Source: Mycobacterium sp. 1164985.4 (GTDB lineage: Bacteria > Actinomycetota > Actinomycetes > Mycobacteriales > Mycobacteriaceae). From it: 64,000 nucleotides of DNA. This document shows, piece after piece, positions 39,529 through 48,376 of the stretch. The stretch spans positions 98,236 to 162,235 of the forward strand of contig NZ_LZMD01000070.1 in the NCBI RefSeq assembly GCF_001668575.1, in the 5' to 3' direction. Below the pieces are notes generated by a model. That model made no database searches. It worked only from the letters and a program-made list of their open reading frames with translations, and was not told the DNA's origin. Each line of letters opens with the position of its first letter. Positions within the stretch are counted from its first letter, which is position 1. A program made the translations under genes and the position numbers.

Positions 39529-41805
39529 GTGGATCGATTCGGCCGGGTGAAGCTGACCAACCCGGACAAGGTGCTGTACCCGGCGACGGGTACGACCAAA
39601 GCCGAGGTGTTCGACTACTACGTCGGCATCGCCGAGGCGATGATCCCGCACATCGCAGGCCGCGCCGTCACCCGCAAGCGCTGGCCCAATGGCGTCGAGG
39701 AGTCGTCCTTCTTCGAAAAACAACTCGCCTCCTCGGCACCCGACTGGCTGGACCGCGCCTCGGTCACCCACCGCTCCGGTACGACGACCTACCCGCTGAT
39801 CGACACCGCCGAGGGCCTGGCGTGGATCGCGCAACAGGCCGCGCTCGAGGTGCACGTTCCGCAATGGCGCTTTGTTCGTAAGGACGACGGGCCGCCGGCC
39901 CCCGGCCCCGCCACCCGCATCGTGTTCGATCTCGATCCCGGCGAGGGCGTCAGGTTTCGCCAGCTCTGCGAGGTCGCCCACGAGGTCCGCGACCTCATCA
40001 CCGACATCGGCCTGACCACCTACCCGCTCACCAGCGGGAGTAAGGGCTTGCACCTGTACGTCCCGCTCGAGGAACCGATCAGCTCCCAGGGCGCGTCGGT
40101 ACTCGCGCGGAGGGTCGCCCAGCAGCTCGAGAAGACGATGCCCAAACGGGTGACCGCGACGATGACCAAGAGCGTGCGCTCCGGCAAGGTCTTCGTCGAC
40201 TGGAGTCAGAACAACGGCTCCAAGACGACGATCGCACCGTATTCGCTTCGGGGACGCGAACATCCGACGGTCGCTGCGCCGCGCACCTGGGACGAGATCG
40301 AGGATCCCCAGTTGCGCCACCTCAACTTCGACGAGGTGCTCGATCGCATGCAGGAGATGGGCGACCTACTCGCCCCACTCGACGAGGCGGTGCCCGTACC
40401 GGACCGGCTGACTACCTACCGCAGCATGCGCGACGCGTCGAAAACGCCTGAGCCGGTACCGAACAGGCCGCCGACGACGGGCAACAACGACAAGTTCGTC
40501 ATCCAGGAGCATCACGCCCGCCGACTGCACTACGACCTGCGGCTCGAACGTGACGGCGTGCTGGTGAGTTGGGCGGTGCCGAAGAACCTGCCCGACACCC
40601 CGTCGGTCAACCACCTCGCCGTACATACCGAGGATCATCCGCTGGAGTACCTCACCTTTCACGGCGAGATCCCCAAGGGGGAGTACGGCGGCGGCAAGAT
40701 GATCATCTGGGACACCGGTACCTACGAGGCCGAGAAGTTCAACGACGTGCCACCCGACAGTGCGAAGGACGGCGGCGAGGTCATCATCAACCTGCGCGGC
40801 AAGAAGATCGACGGCCGGTACGCGCTGATCCAGACCGACGGCAAGAACTGGCTCGCCCACCGGATGAAGGACCAGAAGCGGCCGCAGGCGGGCGACCTCG
40901 CGCCGATGCTGTCGACGGAGGGTTCGGTCGCGAAACTGAAGGCGAGCCAGTGGGCGTTCGAAGGCAAGTGGGACGGTTACCGCGTGATCATCGACGCGGA
41001 CCGCGGGAGGCTCACCGTCCGGTCCCGGCGGGGCCGCGACGTCACCGGCGAGTTTCCTCAGTTCGAGGCCGTCGCAGCCGACCTCGCCGAGCACCACGTC
41101 ATCCTCGATGGTGAGGCGGTCGCGCTCGACGAGTCCGGGGTGCCGAGCTTTTCGGAGATGCAGAACCGTGCCCGCTCCACTCGCGTGGAATTCTGGGCGT
41201 TCGACATCCTGTACCTCGACAGCCGATCCTTGTTGCGCGCCAAGTATTCCGATCGCCGCAAGCTGCTCGAGGCGCTCGCCGAGGGTGGTGGTTTGATCGT
41301 GCCCGAGGTGTTACCCGGCGATGGCCCCGAGGCGATGGAATACGCCCGCAAGAAGCGCTGGGAGGGTGTGGTCGCCAAGAAGCTCGACTCGACCTACCAA
41401 CCGGGCCGACGGTCGAAGGCCTGGATCAAGGACAAGGTGTGGAACACCCAGGAGGTCGTGATCGGCGGCTGGCGGCGCGGTGAGGGCGGGCGTTCGAGCG
41501 GTATCGGCTCGCTGATTCTCGGTATTCCGGCCGAGGGTGGGCTTCAGTTCGTCGGCCGAGTCGGAACCGGCTTCACCGACAAAGCTCTCGCCGCGCTCAC
41601 GAAGACCCTCGAGCCGCTGGAGACCGACGAGAGCCCGTTCAACGAGCGACTCCCTCGCCCGGACGCGAAGGGGGTGACGTTCGTGCGTCCTGAACTCGTC
41701 GGCGAGGTGCGTTACAGCGAACGTACCTCGGATAACCGTCTGCGCCAGCCGAGTTGGCGCGGATTGCGGCCCGACAAGGAGCCTGATGACGTCAGGTGGG
41801 AGTAG
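39529..41805 (+). CDS. ligD: Multifunctional NHEJ DNA ligase LigD
   Basis: The 758 residues are in M. tuberculosis order. The polymerase/primase domain (about 1-290) has the metal-binding FDLDPGEG and SGSKGLHLYVPL. The 3'-phosphoesterase (about 320-440) has EHHARRLHYDLRLERDG. The ATP-dependent ligase (about 455-758) has the nucleotidyl Lys in EGKWDGYR, EGVVAKKLDSTYQPG and WIKDKVW. It repairs double-strand breaks with Ku. GTG 39529 fits the family N-terminus. In M. tuberculosis ku is its divergent neighbour; here ku is 10 kb upstream, beyond the polyol cassette and the DUF559 insertion. Confidence 0.97.
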   Translation: MDRFGRVKLTNPDKVLYPATGTTKAEVFDYYVGIAEAMIPHIAGRAVTRKRWPNGVEESSFFEKQLASSAPDWLDRASVTHRSGTTTYPLIDTAEGLAWIAQQAALEVHVPQWRFVRKDDGPPAPGPATRIVFDLDPGEGVRFRQLCEVAHEVRDLITDIGLTTYPLTSGSKGLHLYVPLEEPISSQGASVLARRVAQQLEKTMPKRVTATMTKSVRSGKVFVDWSQNNGSKTTIAPYSLRGREHPTVAAPRTWDEIEDPQLRHLNFDEVLDRMQEMGDLLAPLDEAVPVPDRLTTYRSMRDASKTPEPVPNRPPTTGNNDKFVIQEHHARRLHYDLRLERDGVLVSWAVPKNLPDTPSVNHLAVHTEDHPLEYLTFHGEIPKGEYGGGKMIIWDTGTYEAEKFNDVPPDSAKDGGEVIINLRGKKIDGRYALIQTDGKNWLAHRMKDQKRPQAGDLAPMLSTEGSVAKLKASQWAFEGKWDGYRVIIDADRGRLTVRSRRGRDVTGEFPQFEAVAADLAEHHVILDGEAVALDESGVPSFSEMQNRARSTRVEFWAFDILYLDSRSLLRAKYSDRRKLLEALAEGGGLIVPEVLPGDGPEAMEYARKKRWEGVVAKKLDSTYQPGRRSKAWIKDKVWNTQEVVIGGWRRGEGGRSSGIGSLILGIPAEGGLQFVGRVGTGFTDKALAALTKTLEPLETDESPFNERLPRPDAKGVTFVRPELVGEVRYSERTSDNRLRQPSWRGLRPDKEPDDVRWE

Positions 41806-41806
41806 C

Positions 41807-41965
41807 TCAGCGCGATACGAAATCCGCCATCTCCGCAAGTCCGGCGGCTAAGCTGACGAACGGAGCGTAGCCGAGTTCGGTTCTCGCAGCGCTGATGTCG
41901 TAGCTGCGGCCGCGGCCCATGAACGCGGTGATCCAATTCGTCAGCATCAGGCGTGGCATCGACAT
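41807..41965 (-). pseudogene. C-terminal remnant of an NAD-dependent epimerase/dehydratase
   Basis: A 52-codon open stretch from ATG 41965 to the TGA at 41807 encodes a typical epimerase tail: ITAFMGRGRSYDISAARTEL, then GYAPFVSLAAGLAEMADF. In-frame stops precede it, and no Rossmann or YxxxK part is found between here and rnhA. It is therefore the end of a gene whose 5' part is gone. Its stop lies 1 base from the ligD stop, so it faces ligD. Confidence 0.7.
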
Positions 41966-42057
41966 GAGGCCACTGCCGTTGCGAGGATGCCGCTTTCATG
42001 AGGCGAATCGCTGTCAGGTCGCCAATCGAAGGGGAAGTGCTTGCTGGACCCGCGCGG

Positions 42058-42510
42058 TCAGTGCGCCGCTAGCAGCGCTTCCTGTATCCCGCGTGTCGCG
42101 AGCACGTCGGCAAGCTCGTTGTCGGCGACGCCCGAATGGCCCTTCACCCAGAACCACTCGACCCGATGCGGCTTACACGCCAGCTGCAGCCGCTGCCAGA
42201 GGTCGACGTTCTTCACGGGCTGCTTGGCGGCGGTCATCCAGCCGTTGCGCTCCCAGCCGAGCACCCAATTCATGATGCCGTTGCGGACGTACGTGCTGTC
42301 GGTGTACAGGTGCACAACCACCGGACGGGTCAGCGCCTCCAGCGCCATGATCGGGGCGGTCAACTCCATGCGGTTGTTACTGGTCTGCGCCTCGCCGCCG
42401 TACATCTCGCGCACATGCATCCGCTGGCGCAGTACCGCGCCCCAGCCGCCGGGCCCCGGATTGGGCCGACACCCGCCGTCCGTATGGATCACCACGACGT
42501 CGTCTGCCAT
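42058..42510 (-). CDS. rnhA: Ribonuclease H (RNase HI)
   Basis: This 150-residue RNase HI cuts RNA in RNA-DNA hybrids. All four acidic active-site residues are present: Asp in [11 protein letters not shown], Glu in NNRMELTAP, Asp in LYTDSTYV and Asp in GVADNELAD, plus the loop His in KGHSG. ATG 42510 is the natural start. It continues the DNA repair theme of the ligD region and is followed by the epimerase remnant. Confidence 0.95.
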   Translation of the reverse strand: MADDVVVIHTDGGCRPNPGPGGWGAVLRQRMHVREMYGGEAQTSNNRMELTAPIMALEALTRPVVVHLYTDSTYVRNGIMNWVLGWERNGWMTAAKQPVKNVDLWQRLQLACKPHRVEWFWVKGHSGVADNELADVLATRGIQEALLAAH

Positions 42511-42545
42511 GGGCAGAGAATAAGCAACGGCGTCGAGCCGACGGC

Positions 42546-43193
42546 TCAGCGACGCGCGGGGGCGGAGATCATCGCCGTGCGGACCGACATGCCGAACGCC
42601 TGATGCCGCAGTGTGGTGATCCGTCGCCCGGGCTGCACGGCGTCCTTGACCGGTGCGGTCCGGTCGCCGAAGAACGCCGCGGCCGCGTCGATGTCGGCAA
42701 CGACGTAGGTGATTCCCCAAAGCGTCGACGGCGCGTCGCTCGTGGTGCCGGAGGAGCCGACGACCTCGACGATCACCCCGCCGAACCGGAAGAAGATCTG
42801 GCGGATCGGCCTGCCGCCCAGTTCACCGTCGCGTTCCCGTCGCGGCGCGACGCCGATGCCCGTGAACGCCTGGACGGTCCGGTCCAGATCGGGGGAGAGC
42901 ACCACGACATGGTCGATCGCGGTGACGCCGTTGACATGTTCGGCGCCCGACGCGAGCGGCGCGCCCGACACCGTCGTCGGGATCCCGTCGACTTCGGAAA
43001 GTGCGGCGTCCGAGGACAATCCGCGCAACGACCACCCAGCGATTCCACTGCCGCCATCCGCGCCGACCAATCGGACGCGCACACCGCCCACTCGGCAGGT
43101 GCTATCCGCGTCGACCGTGAATCCGGCCCGACCCCAGGCGTCGGCCGGATCGGCCACCACGAGTTCGTCGACACTGACGGCTGCCGATGACAC
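42546..43193 (-). CDS. VOC/glyoxalase-fold protein
   Basis: The 215-residue protein has a degenerate N-terminal half of about 85 residues. The second half, residues 90-205, is a clear VOC domain ([51 protein letters not shown]). Members bind metal or small molecules; this one has no assigned reaction. GTG 43193. It lies between rnhA and the broken sugar symporter, all on the minus strand. Confidence 0.75.
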   Translation of the reverse strand: MSSAAVSVDELVVADPADAWGRAGFTVDADSTCRVGGVRVRLVGADGGSGIAGWSLRGLSSDAALSEVDGIPTTVSGAPLASGAEHVNGVTAIDHVVVLSPDLDRTVQAFTGIGVAPRRERDGELGGRPIRQIFFRFGGVIVEVVGSSGTTSDAPSTLWGITYVVADIDAAAAFFGDRTAPVKDAVQPGRRITTLRHQAFGMSVRTAMISAPARR

Positions 43194-43215
43194 CGCTCGA
43201 GTATGACGTCTGCGC

Positions 43216-44459
43216 TCAGCGCGCGAAATCGGCGGGGCGGAACTGGCCGTTGCTCAGCTTGCGTTCGATCTCCTCGAGACTTCTTCCCGTCAGGTCGGGC
43301 ATCCGGAAATAGACGAAAATCCATGCGGCCACGTTGAACAATCCGTAGAGCCACATGGTCGGCCCGACCTCGATCGCGTTGATCAGCGACAACAGGGTCA
43401 ACGTGATGATCAGGTTGGTGCCCCACAGCGCCGCGGACTGCGCGGCCGTGCCGGCCGGTCGCACCGCCAGCGGATAGGTCTCGGATCCGGTCAGCCATCC
43501 CATCAACTGCAAGCCGCGCGCGTTGAAGAGCATGAACACGATGAGACAGACGATGATGAACGGCACGGAATCCCGGCCGCTGTTGCCGGTGACAAACAAC
43601 GTACCGAGAACGAACAGGCTCAGCGCCGCACCGGGAATCATGATCAACGTGAGTCGCCTGCGGCCAACCCTGTCGATGATGGACAGCCCGACGAGCTGGG
43701 CCACCAGATAACTCACACCGAGCCCCACCGACACCTGCAGCGCGACCGATTCCGAGAATCCGTTGTCGGTCAGGATCGTCGGCGAGTAGTAGATGATCAT
43801 CTCGATGCCGCTGAGCTGAGTGAAAATCGCTATGCCACAACCGAGTATGAGCGCCGGGCGCACCCACCGCGCGCGCAGCCCCGGCCACCCCCGCGTCTTG
43901 GCGGTCTCCTCTTTGCGTACCAGCTCGGCCATCTCGTCGAGTTCGCCTTCGATGTCGTAGCCCGACGGTCGAACCCGGTCCAAAACGTCACGCGCCTTAT
44001 CGCGGTTTTCGTTCTTGATCAACCATCGGGGGCTTTCCGGCAGCCGCAGCAGCAGACCGAACATGATCGCGGCGGGAACCGCGGCGATGCCGATCGACCA
44101 TCTCCACGGGATCGATTCCGTCGCACCGACAATGGTCGCGATCACGATGCCGACCCCGATCGCGATTTGGAAGCAGAGCACGAGCCGGCCCCGGTACTTG
44201 GGCGGCGCCAGTTCCGCGACATACATGGGCGCGGTACCGCCCCGAGCAGAATGCTGGCGGCGATCAGCTGCTTCCAGCCCTCGGCGATGCCGAAGTCCTT
44301 TGTGATCTGCAGCAGTGCCCCGGAGATGATGCCGGTGTCGTAGCCGTAGAGCATCCCGGAGACCGCCGACACCAGCGCGACGATGACGACCGCGCCGGTC
44401 AGTTGTCCCGGTGTCTTGGCTCGCACGTCATCCGAGCGTTCGGTATCGATGGCACTCAT
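43216..44459 (-). pseudogene. Sugar/H+ symporter (MFS, xylose type) with internal deletion
   Basis: From ATG 44459 (AAGGAGC upstream) the frame gives helix 1 with VSGMLYGYDTGIISGALL up to AASILLGA. It then jumps near 44240 to another frame at GTAPMYVAELAPPKYRGR, the helix 4-5 motif, and runs on normally (PESPRWLIKN, IIDRVGRRRL, PDLTGRSLEEIERKL). About 60 residues (helices 2-4) expected between these points are absent and the frame is lost, so a functional 12-helix transporter cannot be made. It resembles the D-xylose symporter family. Confidence 0.88.
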
Positions 44460-44713
44460 CAGCCGCGGCTCCTTGAATTCATGAAGGTGCGGCACCGTCT
44501 TACCCGAGCCGGAGAAAAAGCAAACTCGCAGGTGCGCGGGGTCGCGTTCCGCGGTACCGACACCGACGTGCCGCTGGGTAATCCGCTGACCCTTCGCCAC
44601 CCATAGGTCGCTGTACGGCATCAGTATGGAACTGGCGAAATCAGGCGTCGCAGCTTCACTTGCTCGGTACTTTGAGAGCGAAGATTCGGCATTTCACCGG
44701 AGGGCGGTGGCAT

Positions 44714-47700
44714 ATGGCCGGGGGAATAGCGACTGAGCTGGCGGCCGCCGGGTTCACCGAAGCGGTCGAGATCGGCCGCGGCGGCGGTGGCGTCGTCTAC
44801 CGCTGCTATCAGCAGTCGCTGGCGCGAAGCGTCGCGATCAAGGTCCTCGCATCCGACCTCGACGAAGACGACCGCGAACGATTCTTCCGCGAGGGCTACG
44901 CCATGGGCGCGCTCTCCGGCCACCCCAACATCGTCAACATCCTTCAAGTCGGTGTGACCGAGGGCAATCGGCCGTTCATCGTGATGCCCTACCACCGCGA
45001 GGGCTCGCTGGCTGAGCGACTGCGGCGGGAGGGCCGCATCGCGTGGCCCGAGGCGCTGCGCATCGGCGTGAAGCTCTGCGGCGCACTGGAAACCGCACAT
45101 CGAACGGGCACCCTGCACCGCGACATCAAACCGGCCAACGTCTTATTCAACGATTACGGCGAACCACAACTCAGCGACTTCGGAACCGCCCGGATCGCCG
45201 GCGGATACAAGACGGTGACCGGTTTCTTCACCGGCACGCTGTCCTACACCGCGCCGGAAGTGCTCGAGGGAAACCCGCCGACCGTCGAGGCCGACGTCTA
45301 CTCGCTCGGCGCGTCGATCTACGCGCTGATCGCGGGCAAGCCCCCGCACGAGCGCAAGAACGACGAGGACCTGATCGCGCACTATCTGCGCATAACCTCC
45401 ACGCCCGTACCGGATCTGCGTCCGCAGGGCATCCCCGCCGACGTGTGCGCCGCGATCGAGAAGGCGATGGCCCGCAAACCCTCCGAGCGCTACGCGTCGG
45501 CGGCGGATTTCGGTCACGAACTGCAGCTGGCACAACGCCACAACGGGCTGACCGCGGACGCAATGGCGCTCAGCGAGCCGAGTGCCGCGCCGGAACAGCC
45601 GGAAGGCACGCAGGCCGTGGCCGTTTCGGATCTCGCCGAGCCGTCGGTCTCCGCGCCGGCTGAACCCCTTTCGCCGGCGCGGCGCACGCCGGCTACGTCG
45701 GGAGCTTCCGACGCGCCCGCGCCCGAACCCGGAATGTTCGCTCACACCGCGTCGATCAGCCAGTCGAGCCTGCCCTGGCAGCTGCCGCCCGGTGTGCGGC
45801 CCGGTCAAGAGGCGGACACGCCGCCGGAGAGGAGCGGTCGGAAGCGGGCGCTGATCGTGTCCGGCGCGATCGTCGCGGTGCTGCTGCTGGTGATCAGTGG
45901 CGTCTTCGTCGTCGCATCGACGCGCGACAACGGCGGCGGCCAAACCGCCGCGCCCGCGCAGCCGGTCGCCGAGGCGCAGCCGGCCTGGCGGCCGATCGCC
46001 GACGCGCGGGTCGCCCGCGACGCCGTGGCCGCGACCCAGGCCGACGGCACCATCTGGGTCTTCGGCGGCCTCGGTGCCGACGACCGGGTCAGCGGTGAGC
46101 ACGAGGGCTACGACCCCGCCATCGACAGCTGGAAGAGCGGCGAGGATCTGCCGGTTCCCGTGCAGCGTGCGATGGCGGTGACGTGGCGGGAGAACCCTGT
46201 CGTGCTCGGCGGCTGGCGTACCGAGGGCGACGACGCGAAGGTCGCGACCGACCGGGTGTGGCGGGTCGTCAACAGCCGCTGGACCGAACTGCCGCCGCTT
46301 TTACAGCCCCGCGCCGGCGGCGCCGCCGCCGTGGTCGGGGACCGGATCATCGTCGCCGGCGGGGTGGACTCTTCGGGCAAGCTGCTCACCACCACGGAGG
46401 TGTTCGACGGCACCGTCTGGAAGCTCGGTGCTCCCATTCGGACCCCGCGTCAGATGTTGAGCGCGGCGTCCGACGGCAAGCGGGTGTACGCGATCGGCGG
46501 CACGACCGGCACCGCCGACGTGGCCACCGTCGAGGCATACGACCCGGCCGCCGATTCCTGGACCGCCTTGCCCGAACTTCCCGAGCCACGAAGCGATTTC
46601 GGCGTTGCCGCCACCGACGACCGGTTGGTGGTGGTCGGGGGGACGTCGGCAGGGCAGGTCCTCAAGAGCGTCCTCGCGTTCGACCTCGCGACGACGACCT
46701 GGTCCGGCCTTCCCGACATGGGCACCGCACGCCACGGCATGGCGGTGGCCGCGGTGGGCAACCGCGTGTACGCGATCGGCGGATCGACGGATATCGGCGA
46801 CGGCAAAATCACCGCGTCGGCTGAAACGCTGAAACTTCCTGTACGCCAACCTCAACCCGCTGCCGAGTGGCGCGCTCTCCCGGACGCCCCGACGCCGCGG
46901 TTGATGGCGGCGTGGAGCGTGCTCGACGACCAGATCTGGATCGCCGGTGGCATCCGCGAGGGTGAAACCCTCGACACAGTAGAGAGTTTCGATCCGCGGA
47001 CCGGCAAGTGGCAGACCCAACCGCCCCTGCCGGTTGCGCTACACCATGCGACGGGCGCGACCTATAACGGGGACTTCGTCGTCCTCGGCGGCGCCACCGA
47101 CAACATCGGGGAGCCGTCCGACAAGGTATTCGCGCTGCGCGACGGCAAGTGGACCGAACTCGCTGCGCTGCAACACGGTCGGGCCGGGGCCGCCGCGGCA
47201 GTGGTCGGCGACAAGCTTGTCGTGGTCGGCGGTCAAAGTGATAAGCAGCTCGTCGTGCCGACCGAGGTGTTCGACGGCGAGTCCTGGACGCAGGCCGCCG
47301 ACATGCCGACGCCGCGCGAACATTTGGCCGCCGTGTCGGACGGCAACTATGTTTACGCCGTGGGAGGGCGCTCGCTGAGCGCCGACGAGAACAGCTCCGC
47401 ATTCGAGCGTTTCGACCCGGCCAGCGGGGAATGGAAGAAGCTGCCGGACATGCCGACCCCACGCGGCAGCTATGGCGCCGCCTTCATCGACGGCCGGATC
47501 ATCGCGGTTGGCGGCGAAGAGCCGACCCGCGTGCTGGCGACGGTCGAGATGTACGACATCGGCAACGACCGGTGGACGACGGTGGCACCGATCGGAACCC
47601 CGGTGCACGGGCAGGTGGTGGCCGCAGTCGGGGAGGCGGTGTACTGCATCGGAGGCGCCGACCGTCCGACTCACGAGGGCCCGGTCGCCACCGTCGAGGC

Positions 47701-47716
47701 CCTCGACTTCACGTAG
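44714..47716 (+). CDS. Transmembrane Ser/Thr protein kinase with Kelch propellers
   Basis: The protein has 1,000 residues. Residues 14-270 are a Hanks-type kinase with Gly loop IGRGGGGVVY, Lys42 (AIKVL), LHRDIKPANV (134-136), DFG (154-156) and activation loop GTLSYTAPE, so it should be active. A Pro/Ala-rich linker (290-375) leads to one transmembrane helix (about 378-400). About 590 extracytoplasmic residues follow with roughly 10-11 Kelch repeats (for example VYAIGGTTGTADVATVEAYD, KLVVVGGQSD), enough for two beta-propellers. M. tuberculosis PknD has an NHL propeller in the same place; the Kelch version is unusual. ATG 44714 has GGAGGG upstream. An FHA protein is encoded convergently. Confidence 0.93.
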   Translation: MAGGIATELAAAGFTEAVEIGRGGGGVVYRCYQQSLARSVAIKVLASDLDEDDRERFFREGYAMGALSGHPNIVNILQVGVTEGNRPFIVMPYHREGSLAERLRREGRIAWPEALRIGVKLCGALETAHRTGTLHRDIKPANVLFNDYGEPQLSDFGTARIAGGYKTVTGFFTGTLSYTAPEVLEGNPPTVEADVYSLGASIYALIAGKPPHERKNDEDLIAHYLRITSTPVPDLRPQGIPADVCAAIEKAMARKPSERYASAADFGHELQLAQRHNGLTADAMALSEPSAAPEQPEGTQAVAVSDLAEPSVSAPAEPLSPARRTPATSGASDAPAPEPGMFAHTASISQSSLPWQLPPGVRPGQEADTPPERSGRKRALIVSGAIVAVLLLVISGVFVVASTRDNGGGQTAAPAQPVAEAQPAWRPIADARVARDAVAATQADGTIWVFGGLGADDRVSGEHEGYDPAIDSWKSGEDLPVPVQRAMAVTWRENPVVLGGWRTEGDDAKVATDRVWRVVNSRWTELPPLLQPRAGGAAAVVGDRIIVAGGVDSSGKLLTTTEVFDGTVWKLGAPIRTPRQMLSAASDGKRVYAIGGTTGTADVATVEAYDPAADSWTALPELPEPRSDFGVAATDDRLVVVGGTSAGQVLKSVLAFDLATTTWSGLPDMGTARHGMAVAAVGNRVYAIGGSTDIGDGKITASAETLKLPVRQPQPAAEWRALPDAPTPRLMAAWSVLDDQIWIAGGIREGETLDTVESFDPRTGKWQTQPPLPVALHHATGATYNGDFVVLGGATDNIGEPSDKVFALRDGKWTELAALQHGRAGAAAAVVGDKLVVVGGQSDKQLVVPTEVFDGESWTQAADMPTPREHLAAVSDGNYVYAVGGRSLSADENSSAFERFDPASGEWKKLPDMPTPRGSYGAAFIDGRIIAVGGEEPTRVLATVEMYDIGNDRWTTVAPIGTPVHGQVVAAVGEAVYCIGGADRPTHEGPVATVEALDFT

Positions 47717-48320
47717 CGCGCAATTGCGCCAGCGTCACGGCGCCGCGGCGAAGTGCCTCGTTGGCCAGCCGGACCCGGCGATCGCCCTCGGCGGGGATGG
47801 CGAACTTGTCGTACAGGTTCTGCAGATGCTGTTTGACCGCGGCCTCGGTGACGAACAGTTCGCCCGCCATCCGGCGGACCGAGGCGGGCTCGGGGAACGG
47901 GTCATCGGAGACCAGCGGCCGGCACAACACGATGAGCACGTCGAGTTCGCGGTGGGTCAGCCTCGGCGGGGGCTCGGCACCCTGAGCGGTGACCGTCTCC
48001 TCGTCGAGCTTGCCGTCCGAGCTGTCCCTAACCTCCCAGAAGACCAGCCGTGACTTGCCGAGGCGCACCTCGTCGCCGGATCGCAGCACACGTTCGGCGG
48101 TGATCCGCTCGCCGTTGAGAAACGTCCCGTTGCGGCTCCCGAGATCCCTTATCGACCAGGCGAACCCGAGGTTCTCCAGTACGGCGTGCAACCGCGAGAC
48201 GGTCTCGTCGTGCTCCAGCGACACCGCGTTGGTGGACGCCTTGCCGAGGGTCACCCGCTCACCACTGAGCGGAACCAGCTCCCGCCCCGACGGCCTCGAG
48301 ATTTCCAGGTGCGACGACAT
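47709..48320 (-). CDS. FHA-domain protein with C-terminal HTH
   Basis: The 203-residue protein has an FHA phosphothreonine-binding domain at residues about 22-95 (VTLGKASTNAVSL, VSRLHAVLEN, DLGSRNGTFLNGERI), with the conserved Arg/Ser/Asn/Gly ligand residues intact. The C-terminal region (115-203: RLTHRELDVLIVLCRPL, ELFVTEAAVKQHLQNLYDK) resembles a LuxR/SARP-like helix-turn-helix. It probably reads phosphorylation by the kinase next door and alters transcription. A strong AGGAGG precedes ATG 48320. Its stop overlaps the kinase stop by 8 bases, and it is 56 bases from the membrane protein gene upstream. Confidence 0.9.
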   Translation of the reverse strand: MSSHLEISRPSGRELVPLSGERVTLGKASTNAVSLEHDETVSRLHAVLENLGFAWSIRDLGSRNGTFLNGERITAERVLRSGDEVRLGKSRLVFWEVRDSSDGKLDEETVTAQGAEPPPRLTHRELDVLIVLCRPLVSDDPFPEPASVRRMAGELFVTEAAVKQHLQNLYDKFAIPAEGDRRVRLANEALRRGAVTLAQLRAT

Positions 48321-48376
48321 AGGACCTCCTATCGAGGCAATTCTGGCCCAGACAGGAGGTCCCTGGTCGACGAACG

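Noticed and set aside
41966..42057. Open reading P-F-D-W-R-P-D... just after rnhA as more of the epimerase
   Set aside because: It is in another frame, only about 30 codons, and has no motif that I can tie to the epimerase family.
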